21,989 bases of DNA from Halocafeteria seosinensis. Lineage: Eukaryota > Sar > Bigyra > Bicosoecida. The translations under genes and the position numbers were made by a program. The notes under the pieces are model-generated. The model saw only the letters and a list, made by a program, of their open reading frames with translations. It was not told the origin of the DNA and did no database searches. The stretch spans positions 1 to 21,989 of the forward strand of contig LVLI01000271.1 in assembly GCA_001687465.1 (NCBI GenBank). The letters are read 5' to 3'. This document shows positions 8,419-15,481 of this stretch, piece by piece; within the stretch, counting starts at the first letter, position 1, and every line of letters begins with the position of its first letter.

Positions 8419-9078
8419 ATGTCCCATCTGTTAGACAATGAAATACCGGTGACGATGAGCCAAGACGCCTCTGAACAAGCATGGAACGGCAAACAGTGTA
8501 TCTATGAGCAATACGATCCAGAGACAACCGATGTCCTGCCTCTGTGGTTGGTCGTCCATTGTACCAAGATTCCCAAGAAGCAAGATGTCCATAACTTGCT
8601 CTTACGGATTTATAACCATGTGGAAATCCGGTGTGATCTCTTGGAGACCAAGCAATTGCTGTACATGAGCCGGTATAAGAGCCGATTATGGTTCATGTTC
8701 CCCCATATCCACTTGAATTACGAAGACACCCAGAAATTAGCGTTGTCGCTTGAATTCTGCCTACAAAACAAAGTCTGTGACGAAGTGGAGAGTATTTCGT
8801 TTAAGGACACTCGCCCCCTGTTCGGCCATTGGATCTTTGAAGAGAACGAAAAGCGGGTACGTCGGTGTCCATTGCCCTGTTTCCGCTATTATCCTGTTTG
8901 GGTGTGTCCCCAGCCATTGAAAATCAGCCGGAGCAAACAATACGAAAAGCAATATTATTATCAAACCGAACGGCTGGGAGCCAAAGAGGAACGGGAATTC
9001 CGGCGTTTCGCTTGTATCAATCGCCTGATGACCCTGTACCCTCGTGAGGAACGGGAACGGATCTCGTTGGTACGATAA
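8419..9078 (+). CDS. Unknown protein, 219 residues
   Basis: I do not recognise this protein. It starts MSHLLDNEIPV and is soluble, rich in aromatic, Cys and Arg residues, and has a strongly basic C-terminal third. A hydrophobic strand with His (LWFMFPHIHL) is followed by a helix and then RPLFGHW and a basic segment. This order loosely recalls part of archaeo-eukaryotic primases (FPHI... then LR.xGS.K), but no acidic catalytic pair is obvious, so I do not assign that function. It is divergent from the lipase and convergent with the primase-helicase, with hairpin cluster A between. Codon use looks like that of its neighbours, and the open frame is intact, so it is probably a real gene. Confidence 0.7.
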   Translation: MSHLLDNEIPVTMSQDASEQAWNGKQCIYEQYDPETTDVLPLWLVVHCTKIPKKQDVHNLLLRIYNHVEIRCDLLETKQLLYMSRYKSRLWFMFPHIHLNYEDTQKLALSLEFCLQNKVCDEVESISFKDTRPLFGHWIFEENEKRVRRCPLPCFRYYPVWVCPQPLKISRSKQYEKQYYYQTERLGAKEEREFRRFACINRLMTLYPREERERISLVR

Positions 9079-9084
9079 TCAGGG

Positions 9085-9227
9085 CTATTATAATAACAAA
9101 ACCATTATTATAATAGAAGGGGGTCATTATAATAATATTAATCTGTTATAATAAGACGGACGGGTTTGTGAAGGTCATGGATTTGTGAAGGTCGGCTATT
9201 ATAATAACAAAACCATTATTATAATAG
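9085..9227. terminator. Hairpin cluster A at a convergent junction
   Basis: Two identical 32-nt hairpins lie at 9085-9116 and 9196-9227: 12-bp perfect stems (CTATTATAATAA / TTATTATAATAG) with loop CAAAACCA. A weaker hairpin lies between them (ATTATAA at 9126-9132 with TTATAAT at 9146-9152). Two copies of TTTGTGAAGGTC occur at 9165-9176 and 9182-9193. The cluster fills the 166-nt gap between the ends of the unknown rightward gene and the leftward primase-helicase, so it can act on both transcripts. Bidirectional 3'-end formation is the simplest reading. Confidence 0.7.
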
Positions 9228-9244
9228 ACTATTCTTCCTGTATT

Positions 9245-11902
9245 TTATAGTTCCTCTTGCTGTTGTTTTTCTTTTATTCGTATCAAAACACCACGCTTTC
9301 CATTGAATTGTCTATCCTTGAGGTAATCCACACCCCGTACCTTTAGTTTCGGCAAGATTTTGTTAAAGCCATACCGATCTTGCCGATCCAATCCAACATT
9401 GATAATGGACACCACATCATCCTTACTGATCTTATCGCTTTCGTCGTTCGTGATTTCAAAATTCTCCAAAATCTTGGTCGTTAGTACGTCGTTGAGTTCC
9501 GCTGTTTCGCTGAAGTTGTCTTGAAGCGTGGGCGACAGATTCAACCCCTCCCGATAATATTTCATGGCATGTGGAAGCAAGAGATGAACAAACGCATTTC
9601 GCCATTTGGTTTCGTCCCGTCCCGCCATCAATTTCTCCGGTTTAATTTTCTGTTTTACATAACAGTTGGCCTTATTGGGGTCATACGCTTCTTCGGTAGT
9701 GTCTCGGAATTCATTTTCATAATTCATCTGTAAGCCTCTGCGTTTGATGCCCTGATCTGTGGCGAATGAGAGGACATTATTCGTCAAGGTGTTTATTTTA
9801 CAATGATTGACCAGTTCCACGGTTGTGCCCCACATCTGTTCCTCTTGTATTTTATAGCCGTCAATGACGTTCTTGAGATACTCGGTATCTAGGGTTTCGC
9901 CCACTTCTTCTATGTAGGCAAAGCGAATTTTATGTAACGCAATCCGCTTTTTATGGGGATTAGAACAATGCTTATCAAAGGTATCCGACATCAGTTTGGC
10001 GGAATAACAGTCAAGGGCTTCATTAAACCATTCGGCGAAGGTTGATTTGCCGTTACTTGCCGAAAACCCCCGATGGTTCATGAACTTTTGCTCTTCGGTT
10101 TCGCCCGTCAAACAATAGCCAAACCAATCCAGCATGGACTGATACGTCTCTTCATTGGCGTTAAAGATTTCAAAAAAGCGATCTTTGAGCCATTGAAGGG
10201 CTTTTGGATCCGGTTCGGGTAATATATCGTCGTCAATAAACATGCCGACCATGTCCTCGGCTGTACGTTCTTCCACCTGTCCGGTTTGTAAATTGAGTTT
10301 GCCGTTCCGAAATTGTAAATAATCGGTCTGCTTATCCAATTTCGTCCAAAATTTGGTGTCACGAACCATATCCCGAAAGTATTTGACCATGGATTCAAAT
10401 TTGCCGTTATCTTCTATCCGCTTTAAATATTTTCCGTATCCATCAATGGCTTGTTGAACTTCTTCCAATTGATATCCAATCTGGTCAATTTCTTTTTGTA
10501 TTTGTTCTTTGTCCTTTGTTCTCTGTTTTTTAACGTTCTGTATTTCCTCTTTTAATTCTTTTTCTCGTTTCTGTTTGCTATACCTCAAACGCTTCAAAAA
10601 GTTTATTAAATATTTGGCAATGGAACATTTCAACCCCTCGGGTTCTTGATAGGTTTGCCATGCTTTGATATTCCAATAATACACATGCCATACGTCCTTG
10701 CCCCCTGATTTCCCATAGTAGCGATAGTAATCACCGAACAATTCATACACCATTTGGGCATAGCGGTAATCTGAGGGATCATAATTGTTCGCATGGGCAA
10801 TCTCGGCAATATTGTTTCTTATATCCTCATTCGTTTTCGGTTTGGACTCGTCTTCCTCTTCCTCTTCCTCTTCTTTTTTCTGTTGTGTCTCTTCGTCATC
10901 GTCGGAAAAGACGGAATCAGGCATTTGATCGGCGTAATGATTCTCTTTGATACGTTGATATTCCTCAGGGTTGCTTTCTCGGGCATAATGAAGAGCGGTG
11001 GCTATGGAAATCCCACCACTCGGATCGTATTGTTTCATTATACGATCAACCCATTCGGATGAATATTTGGGCGAACGCCCCAAGATTTCATGAGCCAATG
11101 ATGTGTAGTTTTCGGACGCCAACGCCCACCCCACATTACGGGCGTATTCGTAGTCATCCACAAATTCACCGTCAATGAGCCGTAGCAATTTGATTTGTAA
11201 TTCTTCCGACAGTTCTTCGCCGTCTTCACTTCCGACGGACGATGGATTCTTCTGTGCGGGACTCGCCGATTTGCCTCGTTTTTCCAAGCCCTGAATCAAA
11301 TACTGTGTCAATCCAGAACTAATGGTTTTGGGGCTGACAAATTGGATGAGTTGATAAGGCTCGTTGCGATATTGATACTTGGCTTCGCCTTCTCTGTATT
11401 TTTCTGCGTTTTGTAAGGTACATCCCGCTCCAACCACTTGGCCACCATGACGAATATCAATCCAACCATACATATTGGCTGTCTGTAAAGATTTGCGTCC
11501 CAATCGTTTCCATTCCAATTCCAGTTCTTTGGAAATGCTGAAAATATAATGATAGCCTTGGCTTGGCGTTTTGGTGGCAAAGGTGTTGCCCAATTCGTCG
11601 CCAAACTCTTTCATAAACTGATCATATTTGGGTTTGGTGGCTTCGTCGTGAATATGGTCTAAATCAAAGGCTATGAATTTATTCTTGTCCATTTTGATGC
11701 CATAATTCAATGACGGGTTTCGGGCAATATTGGCCACGATCTGTTTATTTCTCTTTTTGGCTGTGTCCGGTGAGGTTTCTCTCTGCCACCCGTTGGTGGT
11801 CGGTTGCTTACTATATTCGCCCAGTTGGACTAGATCAAAAAAGGTCTTGATTTGTTTGGCGATTTTATACTTGGGGGTGGTGGTATCTTGGTGGTTGGTC
11901 AT
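9245..11902 (-). CDS. PrimPol-superfamily 3 helicase fusion (D5-like replication protein)
   Basis: An 885-residue replication protein. The N-terminal archaeo-eukaryotic primase/PrimPol domain shows FDLDH (Asp80, Asp82), TPSQGYHYIF (His118) and IDIRHGGQVVGAG (Asp149). A primase C-terminal-like region with VGWALASENY follows at about 240-320, then an acidic run (EEEEEEE near 344-350). A predicted coiled coil spans about 440-500. The helicase has Walker A GFSASNGKST (612-621), Walker B FAYIEEV (662-668) and a sensor Asn in TLTNN near 708-709. It should prime and unwind DNA for genome replication; the window has no PolB, so elongation may rely on this PrimPol or on a host or helper polymerase. 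A TATATAGGA box and a GGTTAGAAAAAAA element lie upstream. Confidence 0.93.
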   Translation of the reverse strand: MTNHQDTTTPKYKIAKQIKTFFDLVQLGEYSKQPTTNGWQRETSPDTAKKRNKQIVANIARNPSLNYGIKMDKNKFIAFDLDHIHDEATKPKYDQFMKEFGDELGNTFATKTPSQGYHYIFSISKELELEWKRLGRKSLQTANMYGWIDIRHGGQVVGAGCTLQNAEKYREGEAKYQYRNEPYQLIQFVSPKTISSGLTQYLIQGLEKRGKSASPAQKNPSSVGSEDGEELSEELQIKLLRLIDGEFVDDYEYARNVGWALASENYTSLAHEILGRSPKYSSEWVDRIMKQYDPSGGISIATALHYARESNPEEYQRIKENHYADQMPDSVFSDDDEETQQKKEEEEEEEDESKPKTNEDIRNNIAEIAHANNYDPSDYRYAQMVYELFGDYYRYYGKSGGKDVWHVYYWNIKAWQTYQEPEGLKCSIAKYLINFLKRLRYSKQKREKELKEEIQNVKKQRTKDKEQIQKEIDQIGYQLEEVQQAIDGYGKYLKRIEDNGKFESMVKYFRDMVRDTKFWTKLDKQTDYLQFRNGKLNLQTGQVEERTAEDMVGMFIDDDILPEPDPKALQWLKDRFFEIFNANEETYQSMLDWFGYCLTGETEEQKFMNHRGFSASNGKSTFAEWFNEALDCYSAKLMSDTFDKHCSNPHKKRIALHKIRFAYIEEVGETLDTEYLKNVIDGYKIQEEQMWGTTVELVNHCKINTLTNNVLSFATDQGIKRRGLQMNYENEFRDTTEEAYDPNKANCYVKQKIKPEKLMAGRDETKWRNAFVHLLLPHAMKYYREGLNLSPTLQDNFSETAELNDVLTTKILENFEITNDESDKISKDDVVSIINVGLDRQDRYGFNKILPKLKVRGVDYLKDRQFNGKRGVLIRIKEKQQQEEL

Positions 11903-11903
11903 T

Positions 11904-11937
11904 CCTATATATACCCCAGTCAGATTTTTTTCTAACC
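11904..11937 (-). promoter_or_regulatory. Putative primase promoter: GGTTAGAAAAAAA plus TATATAGG
   Basis: On the minus strand GGTTAGAAAAAAA (11925-11937) lies 22 nt before the primase ATG, and a TATATAGG-type box (near 11904-11911) sits next to the start. The first element recurs near the zinc-finger, HNH and RING genes but not at capsid genes. Confidence 0.45.
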
Positions 11938-11949
11938 GACTTTCTCACC

Positions 11950-11974
11950 AAAACCTTAATGACCTTAAGGTTTT
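11950..11974 (-). terminator. 3'-end hairpin after the small zinc-finger gene
   Basis: AAAACCTTAA at 11950-11959 pairs perfectly with TTAAGGTTTT at 11965-11974 across loop TGACC. It starts one base beyond the zinc-finger stop codon on the minus strand and lies upstream of the primase promoter elements, separating the two transcripts. Confidence 0.65.
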
Positions 11975-11975
11975 T

Positions 11976-12218
11976 TTATTCCGCTTGGGTTTGAATTTGT
12001 TGGCACTTTTTACTGGTTCGTTGATGCTTCTTTAAGGTGTATTGATAGACAGGGTTGCCACAAAATTGGCATGTTACCGTATATCGGTTCTTCTTGTACC
12101 AATTTCGTTTGCCCTCTCGGTTGGCTTCCAATCGTTCTTGTTCGGTAGCGTATTTCGGGGGTCGTCCCCCCTTGTCTCGGACTAATGATTGCGGTGGTTC
12201 TTCTTGAGGCGTTTCCAT
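11976..12218 (-). CDS. Small C2HC zinc-finger protein with AT-hook-like segment
   Basis: An 80-residue basic protein. GGRPPKY near residue 17 resembles an AT-hook. It is followed by a charged helix ending in NWYKKNR and one finger, C-x2-C-x11-H-x6-C (CQFCGNPVYQYTLKKH...C). The same finger, preceded by a similar basic (W/Y)Y-x-x-NR segment, occurs twice in the gene at 21041-21373, so the two proteins are related. A role as DNA-binding regulator is likely but inferred. It sits between the palindrome and the primase gene, transcribed leftward. A GGTTAGAAACAAAAAA element lies 24 nt upstream, and a hairpin follows its stop. Confidence 0.75.
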   Translation of the reverse strand: METPQEEPPQSLVRDKGGRPPKYATEQERLEANREGKRNWYKKNRYTVTCQFCGNPVYQYTLKKHQRTSKKCQQIQTQAE

Positions 12219-12242
12219 CTGTCGGCTTATACTATTGATTCA

Positions 12243-12259
12243 TTTTTTGTTTCTAACCC
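12243..12259 (-). promoter_or_regulatory. GGTTAGAAACAAA element upstream of the zinc-finger gene
   Basis: The minus strand reads GGGTTAGAAACAAAAAATG, ending 24 nt before the zinc-finger ATG at 12218. It resembles the elements at the primase, HNH and RING genes. Confidence 0.4.
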
Positions 12260-12351
12260 AATCATATGAAAACATAGTTAGTTGGTTATTTGTTTAGAAA
12301 AAAAAAGAGAATTGTAGATCCAGCCATACCAGACATTACCCGAGATACAAA

Positions 12352-12672
12352 GTGGAGGTGGTGGAGGGCAGGTGGAGGGTGGTGGAGGGGGTTGGTTTCG
12401 TAAAATCCGGTTATTGAGTGGGTATATTCTTACCTTTTTTTCTAACCTCCACCGCTCCACCATCTCCACCTGACTTAGAAGGTTGTCAGAATTTTAATGT
12501 AAAACGGTACCGCTATCGTTTTACATTGTTTATAAAAGATCCTTCAAATCTGGGTGGAGATGGTGGAGCGGTGGAGGTTAGGAAAAAAGGTCGGAATATA
12601 CCATGTTCATGACCGGATTTTACGATACCACCCCCCTCCACCACCCTCCACTCGGCCTCCACCGTCTCCACC
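12352..12672. repeat. 321-bp concentric inverted repeat (candidate origin or fused terminal repeats)
   Basis: The left arm 12352-12470 and right arm 12553-12672 are inverted copies; by hand alignment about 103 of 119 positions match. Inside, GAAGG (12478-12482) pairs with CCTTC (12541-12545), and AATGTAAAACG (12496-12506) pairs perfectly with CGTTTTACATT (12517-12527) around a 10-nt loop. All three pairs are centred on 12511-12512, so this is one large, partly decayed palindrome with an AT-rich middle. The arms contain many GGTGGAG units and a copy each of the TCTAACC/GGTTAG element. Possible roles are a replication origin, joined terminal inverted repeats, or a hairpin-telomere junction. Confidence 0.85.
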
Positions 12673-12682
12673 CTAAGGTGGA

Positions 12683-12697
12683 GGTTAGAAAAAAAGG
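12683..12697 (+). promoter_or_regulatory. GGTTAGAAAAAAAGG element upstream of the HNH gene
   Basis: The element lies 29 nt before the HNH ATG. With the preceding GGTGGA (12677-12682) it repeats a piece of the right palindrome arm (about 12570-12590), so the promoter element may have been copied from the arm. A short TAT precedes the ATG. Confidence 0.45.
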
Positions 12698-12726
12698 CTT
12701 AGAGATAAGATCTTGGGGAAAAGTAT

Positions 12727-13347
12727 ATGGGACGACACGATATATATTTACCTAAAAGCGGACTGATTTTCTCTTCGCAGAAAAAATTGAAAGAGTATCT
12801 ACAGCAAAAACGGAACGAATATTATGACCAGTTTATCCATGACCAGCATCCCTTCTTCAATGTGTGTATGGATTTGTTTCAACGCCATCCATTATACAAT
12901 GAAACGAAGAAACCGAAACAATTTATGATGTCATGGAATTTACGGGAGTATGTTCCGTTTGAAACGGCAAATTACAATCAAACCCGTTCCATCTTGTCCT
13001 TGTATCAAAACCAACATAACGAATGGGATTCATTTTCTATGATGTCCACCTGTATTACCGGCCGACGAAAAAACGATCGGTATAAAGAAATGGAGAAATA
13101 CAGAGAAGCCGTTCAAGAGCAGATCAATGATTTCTTGCGTGAGTTTGCTGATTGGGGGTGTGTTGTTTGCCAAGCAGATGACCCGTTGGAAGTTGATCAT
13201 ATTCTTCCATTTCGCCAATTGATCAAGGATTTTGAAGACGATTCAAAAGAATTGGATTGGCCGGAATACCATCGTACTTTTGCCCAACTACAAATTCTAT
13301 GCCGACCTTGTCATCTACGTAAAACACATAAAAAAGAGAATACTTAG
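12727..13347 (+). CDS. HNH endonuclease
   Basis: A 206-residue protein whose C-terminal 60 residues form an HNH domain with structural zinc: CVVC (CxxC), then EVDHILPF with the catalytic Asp-His, then LQILCRPCHLRKT with the second CxxCH. The N-terminal 140 residues are basic and helical and resemble no family I know; they may recognise DNA. It is the first rightward gene beside the palindrome. Lone HNH proteins can be homing or host-attacking nucleases, or can help replication or junction processing; the sequence does not tell which. Its end converges with the RING gene 23 nt away, with a hairpin over the junction. Confidence 0.85.
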   Translation: MGRHDIYLPKSGLIFSSQKKLKEYLQQKRNEYYDQFIHDQHPFFNVCMDLFQRHPLYNETKKPKQFMMSWNLREYVPFETANYNQTRSILSLYQNQHNEWDSFSMMSTCITGRRKNDRYKEMEKYREAVQEQINDFLREFADWGCVVCQADDPLEVDHILPFRQLIKDFEDDSKELDWPEYHRTFAQLQILCRPCHLRKTHKKENT

Positions 13348-13376
13348 GAATAAAAACAGAAAATTCGTTTTTATTC
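13348..13376. terminator. Shared hairpin between convergent HNH and RING genes
   Basis: GAATAAAAAC (13348-13357) pairs perfectly with GTTTTTATTC (13367-13376) across a 9-nt loop. It begins one base after the HNH stop codon and covers the RING stop codon on the other strand, so one hairpin can serve both transcripts. Confidence 0.7.
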
Positions 13377-13892
13377 GCCTTCAAGCTCATCGTCATACTG
13401 ACAGCATATACGTTGAAACACATGATAGACCTCGGATTCTTCAACTAATATCGCCAAGAAATACTCTTCATAATCGGGTGGGTCTTCCTCATCACCGGTT
13501 TTCATGTTATGTAGTGTTTCATCAATATCGTCGCTAAGGTGAAAACCGACTATACAATCTGTATAAAAAAATTCCGAATCTACCTCTGGTGATTCCATAA
13601 TAGAATTTGTGATGAAGTTTAACGCTTCTCTTTCTCTTTCATCATTGGACAAACCATTGGCAGATTGTTCCAACCTATTGATCATTGATTGCCTGACATA
13701 CGTCCCGATAGGGCGACCAGATGTGTCAAGTTGATTCATCACGTCAGAGCCTTGACATCGCAGGGGGCAACGTTGGCAGTATGGAGCACACGGTGTACAG
13801 AGGGCATGGCCACAGCCAAAGACGTATTGGCAATCAGAACTTAGGATATCATAGCAGATCGGACATTCTGTATTTCTTTGGTTCGTGCTCAT
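13371..13892 (-). CDS. RING-finger protein, putative E3 ubiquitin ligase
   Basis: A 173-residue protein with an N-terminal C3HC4 RING: CPIC (Cys10, Cys13), CGH (Cys27, His29), LCTPC (Cys32, Cys35) and CQRC (Cys39, Cys42). The spacing fits the family, with a short last loop. The rest is acidic and ends in QYDDELEGE; EDPPDYEEY contains a PPxY motif, which in other systems binds WW domains of Nedd4-type ligases. It may redirect host or helper ubiquitination; this is inferred from the fold only. An in-frame ATG at 13916 lies upstream, but a TATAGAA box at 13896-13902 sits between it and the ATG at 13892, so I use 13892. Confidence 0.8.
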   Translation of the reverse strand: MSTNQRNTECPICYDILSSDCQYVFGCGHALCTPCAPYCQRCPLRCQGSDVMNQLDTSGRPIGTYVRQSMINRLEQSANGLSNDEREREALNFITNSIMESPEVDSEFFYTDCIVGFHLSDDIDETLHNMKTGDEEDPPDYEEYFLAILVEESEVYHVFQRICCQYDDELEGE

Positions 13893-13895
13893 TCT

Positions 13896-13943
13896 TTCTA
13901 TACCTAGGCTGACCATTTTTGCTCTAACCCTTTTTTTCTAAAC
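13896..13943 (-). promoter_or_regulatory. RING-gene promoter elements
   Basis: The minus strand carries TATAGAA at 13896-13902, 3 nt before the RING ATG. Upstream are GGGTTAGAGCAAAAA (13916-13930) and GTTTAGAAAAAAA (13931-13943) in tandem. The region to 13992 also serves the divergent integrase gene, whose ATG is preceded by ATATAT. Confidence 0.45.
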
Positions 13944-13992
13944 TCTTAAAAAATCTTACCCGAACTTACAAAAATGTCTGAACCACATATAT

Positions 13993-15159
13993 ATGAACGA
14001 ACCGAACCCATCCCTGAAGAAAAAGTTGGAAAAGGTGTTTTATGGCGAAGGAAATCTATTCAGCCGTGACAAACTCTTTGAAATCGTTCAAGAGAAAGAC
14101 ATACCGGTGGGACGGGATGAATTAGAGCAATGGCTCTCCAACCAATACCTCCATCAGATCACCAAGCGACTCCCACCCAGTAGCAAAGGAACAAGAAGTA
14201 TGGTCTCCAATGACGCCTTCAACGTCGTGGCGATGGATCTAGCGTCCATGGGCGATTTTACGTTCTTGGTAATGATAGATGTGTTTAGTCGGATGGCGTT
14301 TGTCCGGATTATCAAAAACAAGAACCAACGGACGGTCATCAACGGGATTGACCGCCTCTTAAAACAAATGCCCATGAAACCCAAAACCATCCTTAGCGAT
14401 AATGGTGGTGAATTTACCAACCGGTCGCTTCGGCAGAAACTTCAAAAACTTGACATCAAACAGATCTTCAGTATTCCAAGCAATCCACAGTCCAATTCTA
14501 TTGTGGAACGGTTCAACGGGACATTCAAGAGAATGCTACGAAAAGCCGACATGCTGTCCAAGAATGTGACCCAGAAGTTGGTGGATGACTTGGTACAAAA
14601 CTACAATGAAATGAAACACGACACAACAGGGGTTTCGCCGAAGAACGCTTTGAAGGAAACCAATACCGAGCAAGTCAAACAAAACAACGCTAGTCGGCGT
14701 ATTTTAAACCTTCAGGGCGATCATGACAATTTAGAGAAGGGTGATACGGTCAGGACGGCGGTACCTCCGAAGACTTTTCAGAAGACACCGATCACCTTTT
14801 CCCTAGAGTTGTATGAAATCATAGCCGTCCAAAGGCCACGGCAACAGTCCAAACCGATCGCCTATCGGCTGAAAGAGAAGGATTCCGGTAAGCGAGTCCG
14901 TGGATTATGGGGTCGCCGAAATCTTCAGAAGATAGACAAAGTGGAAAACAAGGATAGGGTGACTGTCCAATTTGATGTGGAACGGATACTGGACAGATTT
15001 ACCAAGAAGGGCAAGAAATACCTGAAAGTCAAGTGGCAACGCTTTCCGGCCAAAGAGGCCACCATTGAACCCGAATCGGAAATACGAAATGACATGGGAC
15101 GAAAACAGTTCAATGTTCTCTTGGACAATTATTTACAACGCCAAAAGAAGAAGAAATGA
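13993..15159 (+). CDS. Retrovirus-type (rve) integrase with chromodomain
   Basis: A 388-residue DDE integrase of the polinton/Mavirus type. Residues 20-60 form the helical N-terminal region seen in these integrases, without an HHCC zinc finger. The catalytic core has Asp82 (AMDLAS), Asp136 (LSDNGGEF) and Glu172 (SIVERFN), a D,D-35-E spacing. An SH3-like segment spans about 249-318. A chromodomain follows at about 327-366 (FDVERILDR, YLKVKWQRF, ATIEPES), which in related elements steers insertion to modified chromatin. The tail is basic. All catalytic residues are present, so the element could integrate into a host or helper genome. It ends at hairpin cluster B. Confidence 0.95.
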   Translation: MNEPNPSLKKKLEKVFYGEGNLFSRDKLFEIVQEKDIPVGRDELEQWLSNQYLHQITKRLPPSSKGTRSMVSNDAFNVVAMDLASMGDFTFLVMIDVFSRMAFVRIIKNKNQRTVINGIDRLLKQMPMKPKTILSDNGGEFTNRSLRQKLQKLDIKQIFSIPSNPQSNSIVERFNGTFKRMLRKADMLSKNVTQKLVDDLVQNYNEMKHDTTGVSPKNALKETNTEQVKQNNASRRILNLQGDHDNLEKGDTVRTAVPPKTFQKTPITFSLELYEIIAVQRPRQQSKPIAYRLKEKDSGKRVRGLWGRRNLQKIDKVENKDRVTVQFDVERILDRFTKKGKKYLKVKWQRFPAKEATIEPESEIRNDMGRKQFNVLLDNYLQRQKKKK

Positions 15160-15161
15160 GG

Positions 15162-15309
15162 CTATTATAATAACAATTCCATTATTATAATAAGTTGAAG
15201 TTGGCTTTTGTGAAGGTCAGCCATTATTATAACAAATTCATATTATTATAATGATACAGATCGGGTTGTTTCCGGTATTATTATAATAACAATTCCATTA
15301 TTATAATAG
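15162..15309. terminator. Hairpin cluster B at a convergent junction
   Basis: Three AT-rich hairpins: 15162-15193 and 15278-15309 with 11-bp stems and loop CAATTCCA, and 15222-15253 with 10 of 11 pairs and a different loop. One TTTGTGAAGGTC copy lies at 15207-15218. The cluster fills the gap between the ends of the integrase and the leftward 52-residue gene. Stems match cluster A almost exactly while the loops differ, so the paired structure seems to be what is kept. Confidence 0.7.
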
Positions 15310-15312
15310 AGG

Positions 15313-15471
15313 CTAGTCTCGTTCCACCCGAACGACGCTAAAGCCCCTGAGGCGATGCTTGGCGAAGTGTTTGGCCTGTTCGGGCGATTCGGCTTGGGTG
15401 ATGATCTTTTTATACAGAGGATCATGTCCTTGACGATTCCGCTTCATGATTACAAAGTATTGATTTGTCAT
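15313..15471 (-). CDS. Small conserved-looking protein, 52 residues
   Basis: A short basic protein starting MTNQYFVIMKRN and ending FSVVRVERD. It reads like a compact alpha/beta domain: a strand, a loop with HDPLYKK, a helix (SPEQAKHFAKHRL) and a final strand. The frame is open further upstream to 15594, but that part lies inside the divergent gene. TATATATG directly at 15471 and the adjacent shared promoter favour this short form. Function unknown. Its stop is 4 nt from hairpin cluster B, which also supports it as a real transcription unit. Confidence 0.6.
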   Translation of the reverse strand: MTNQYFVIMKRNRQGHDPLYKKIITQAESPEQAKHFAKHRLRGFSVVRVERD

Positions 15472-15479
15472 ATATAGTA
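15471..15479. promoter_or_regulatory. Minimal bidirectional promoter TATATAGTA
   Basis: Only 10 nt separate the start codons of the leftward 52-residue gene (ATG 15471-15469) and the rightward 283-residue gene (ATG 15482). TATATAG fills the gap and can be read as a box on either strand. Further promoter parts, if any, must lie inside the opposite gene. Confidence 0.5.
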
Positions 15480-15481
15480 CC

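Larger units (their letters stand above)
12219..12726. other. Gene-free region carrying the palindrome
   Basis: This 508-nt divergent gap separates the leftward zinc-finger/primase genes from the rightward HNH gene. It holds a leftward GGTTAGAAACAAA element (12243-12259), the concentric palindrome (12352-12672), and a rightward GGTTAGAAAAAAAGG element (12683-12697). Open frames here run through the repeat arms, mirror each other and have no recognisable protein features. Confidence 0.8.

Noticed and set aside
9085-9227. Repeats in cluster A as a CRISPR array
   Set aside because: The copies are few, are perfect hairpins, share the 12-mer between them, and are near no cas gene.
10793-11062. 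Plus-strand frame with a long Phe/Leu-rich stretch
   Set aside because: It is antisense to the acidic linker of the primase-helicase and has no promoter or family match.
9245-11902. DNA polymerase B as the replication enzyme
   Set aside because: No PolB motifs were found anywhere; the gene shows PrimPol and superfamily 3 helicase motifs instead.
12418-12612. Small open frames through the palindrome
   Set aside because: They run through inverted-repeat arms, give mirror-image low-complexity translations and have no conserved features.
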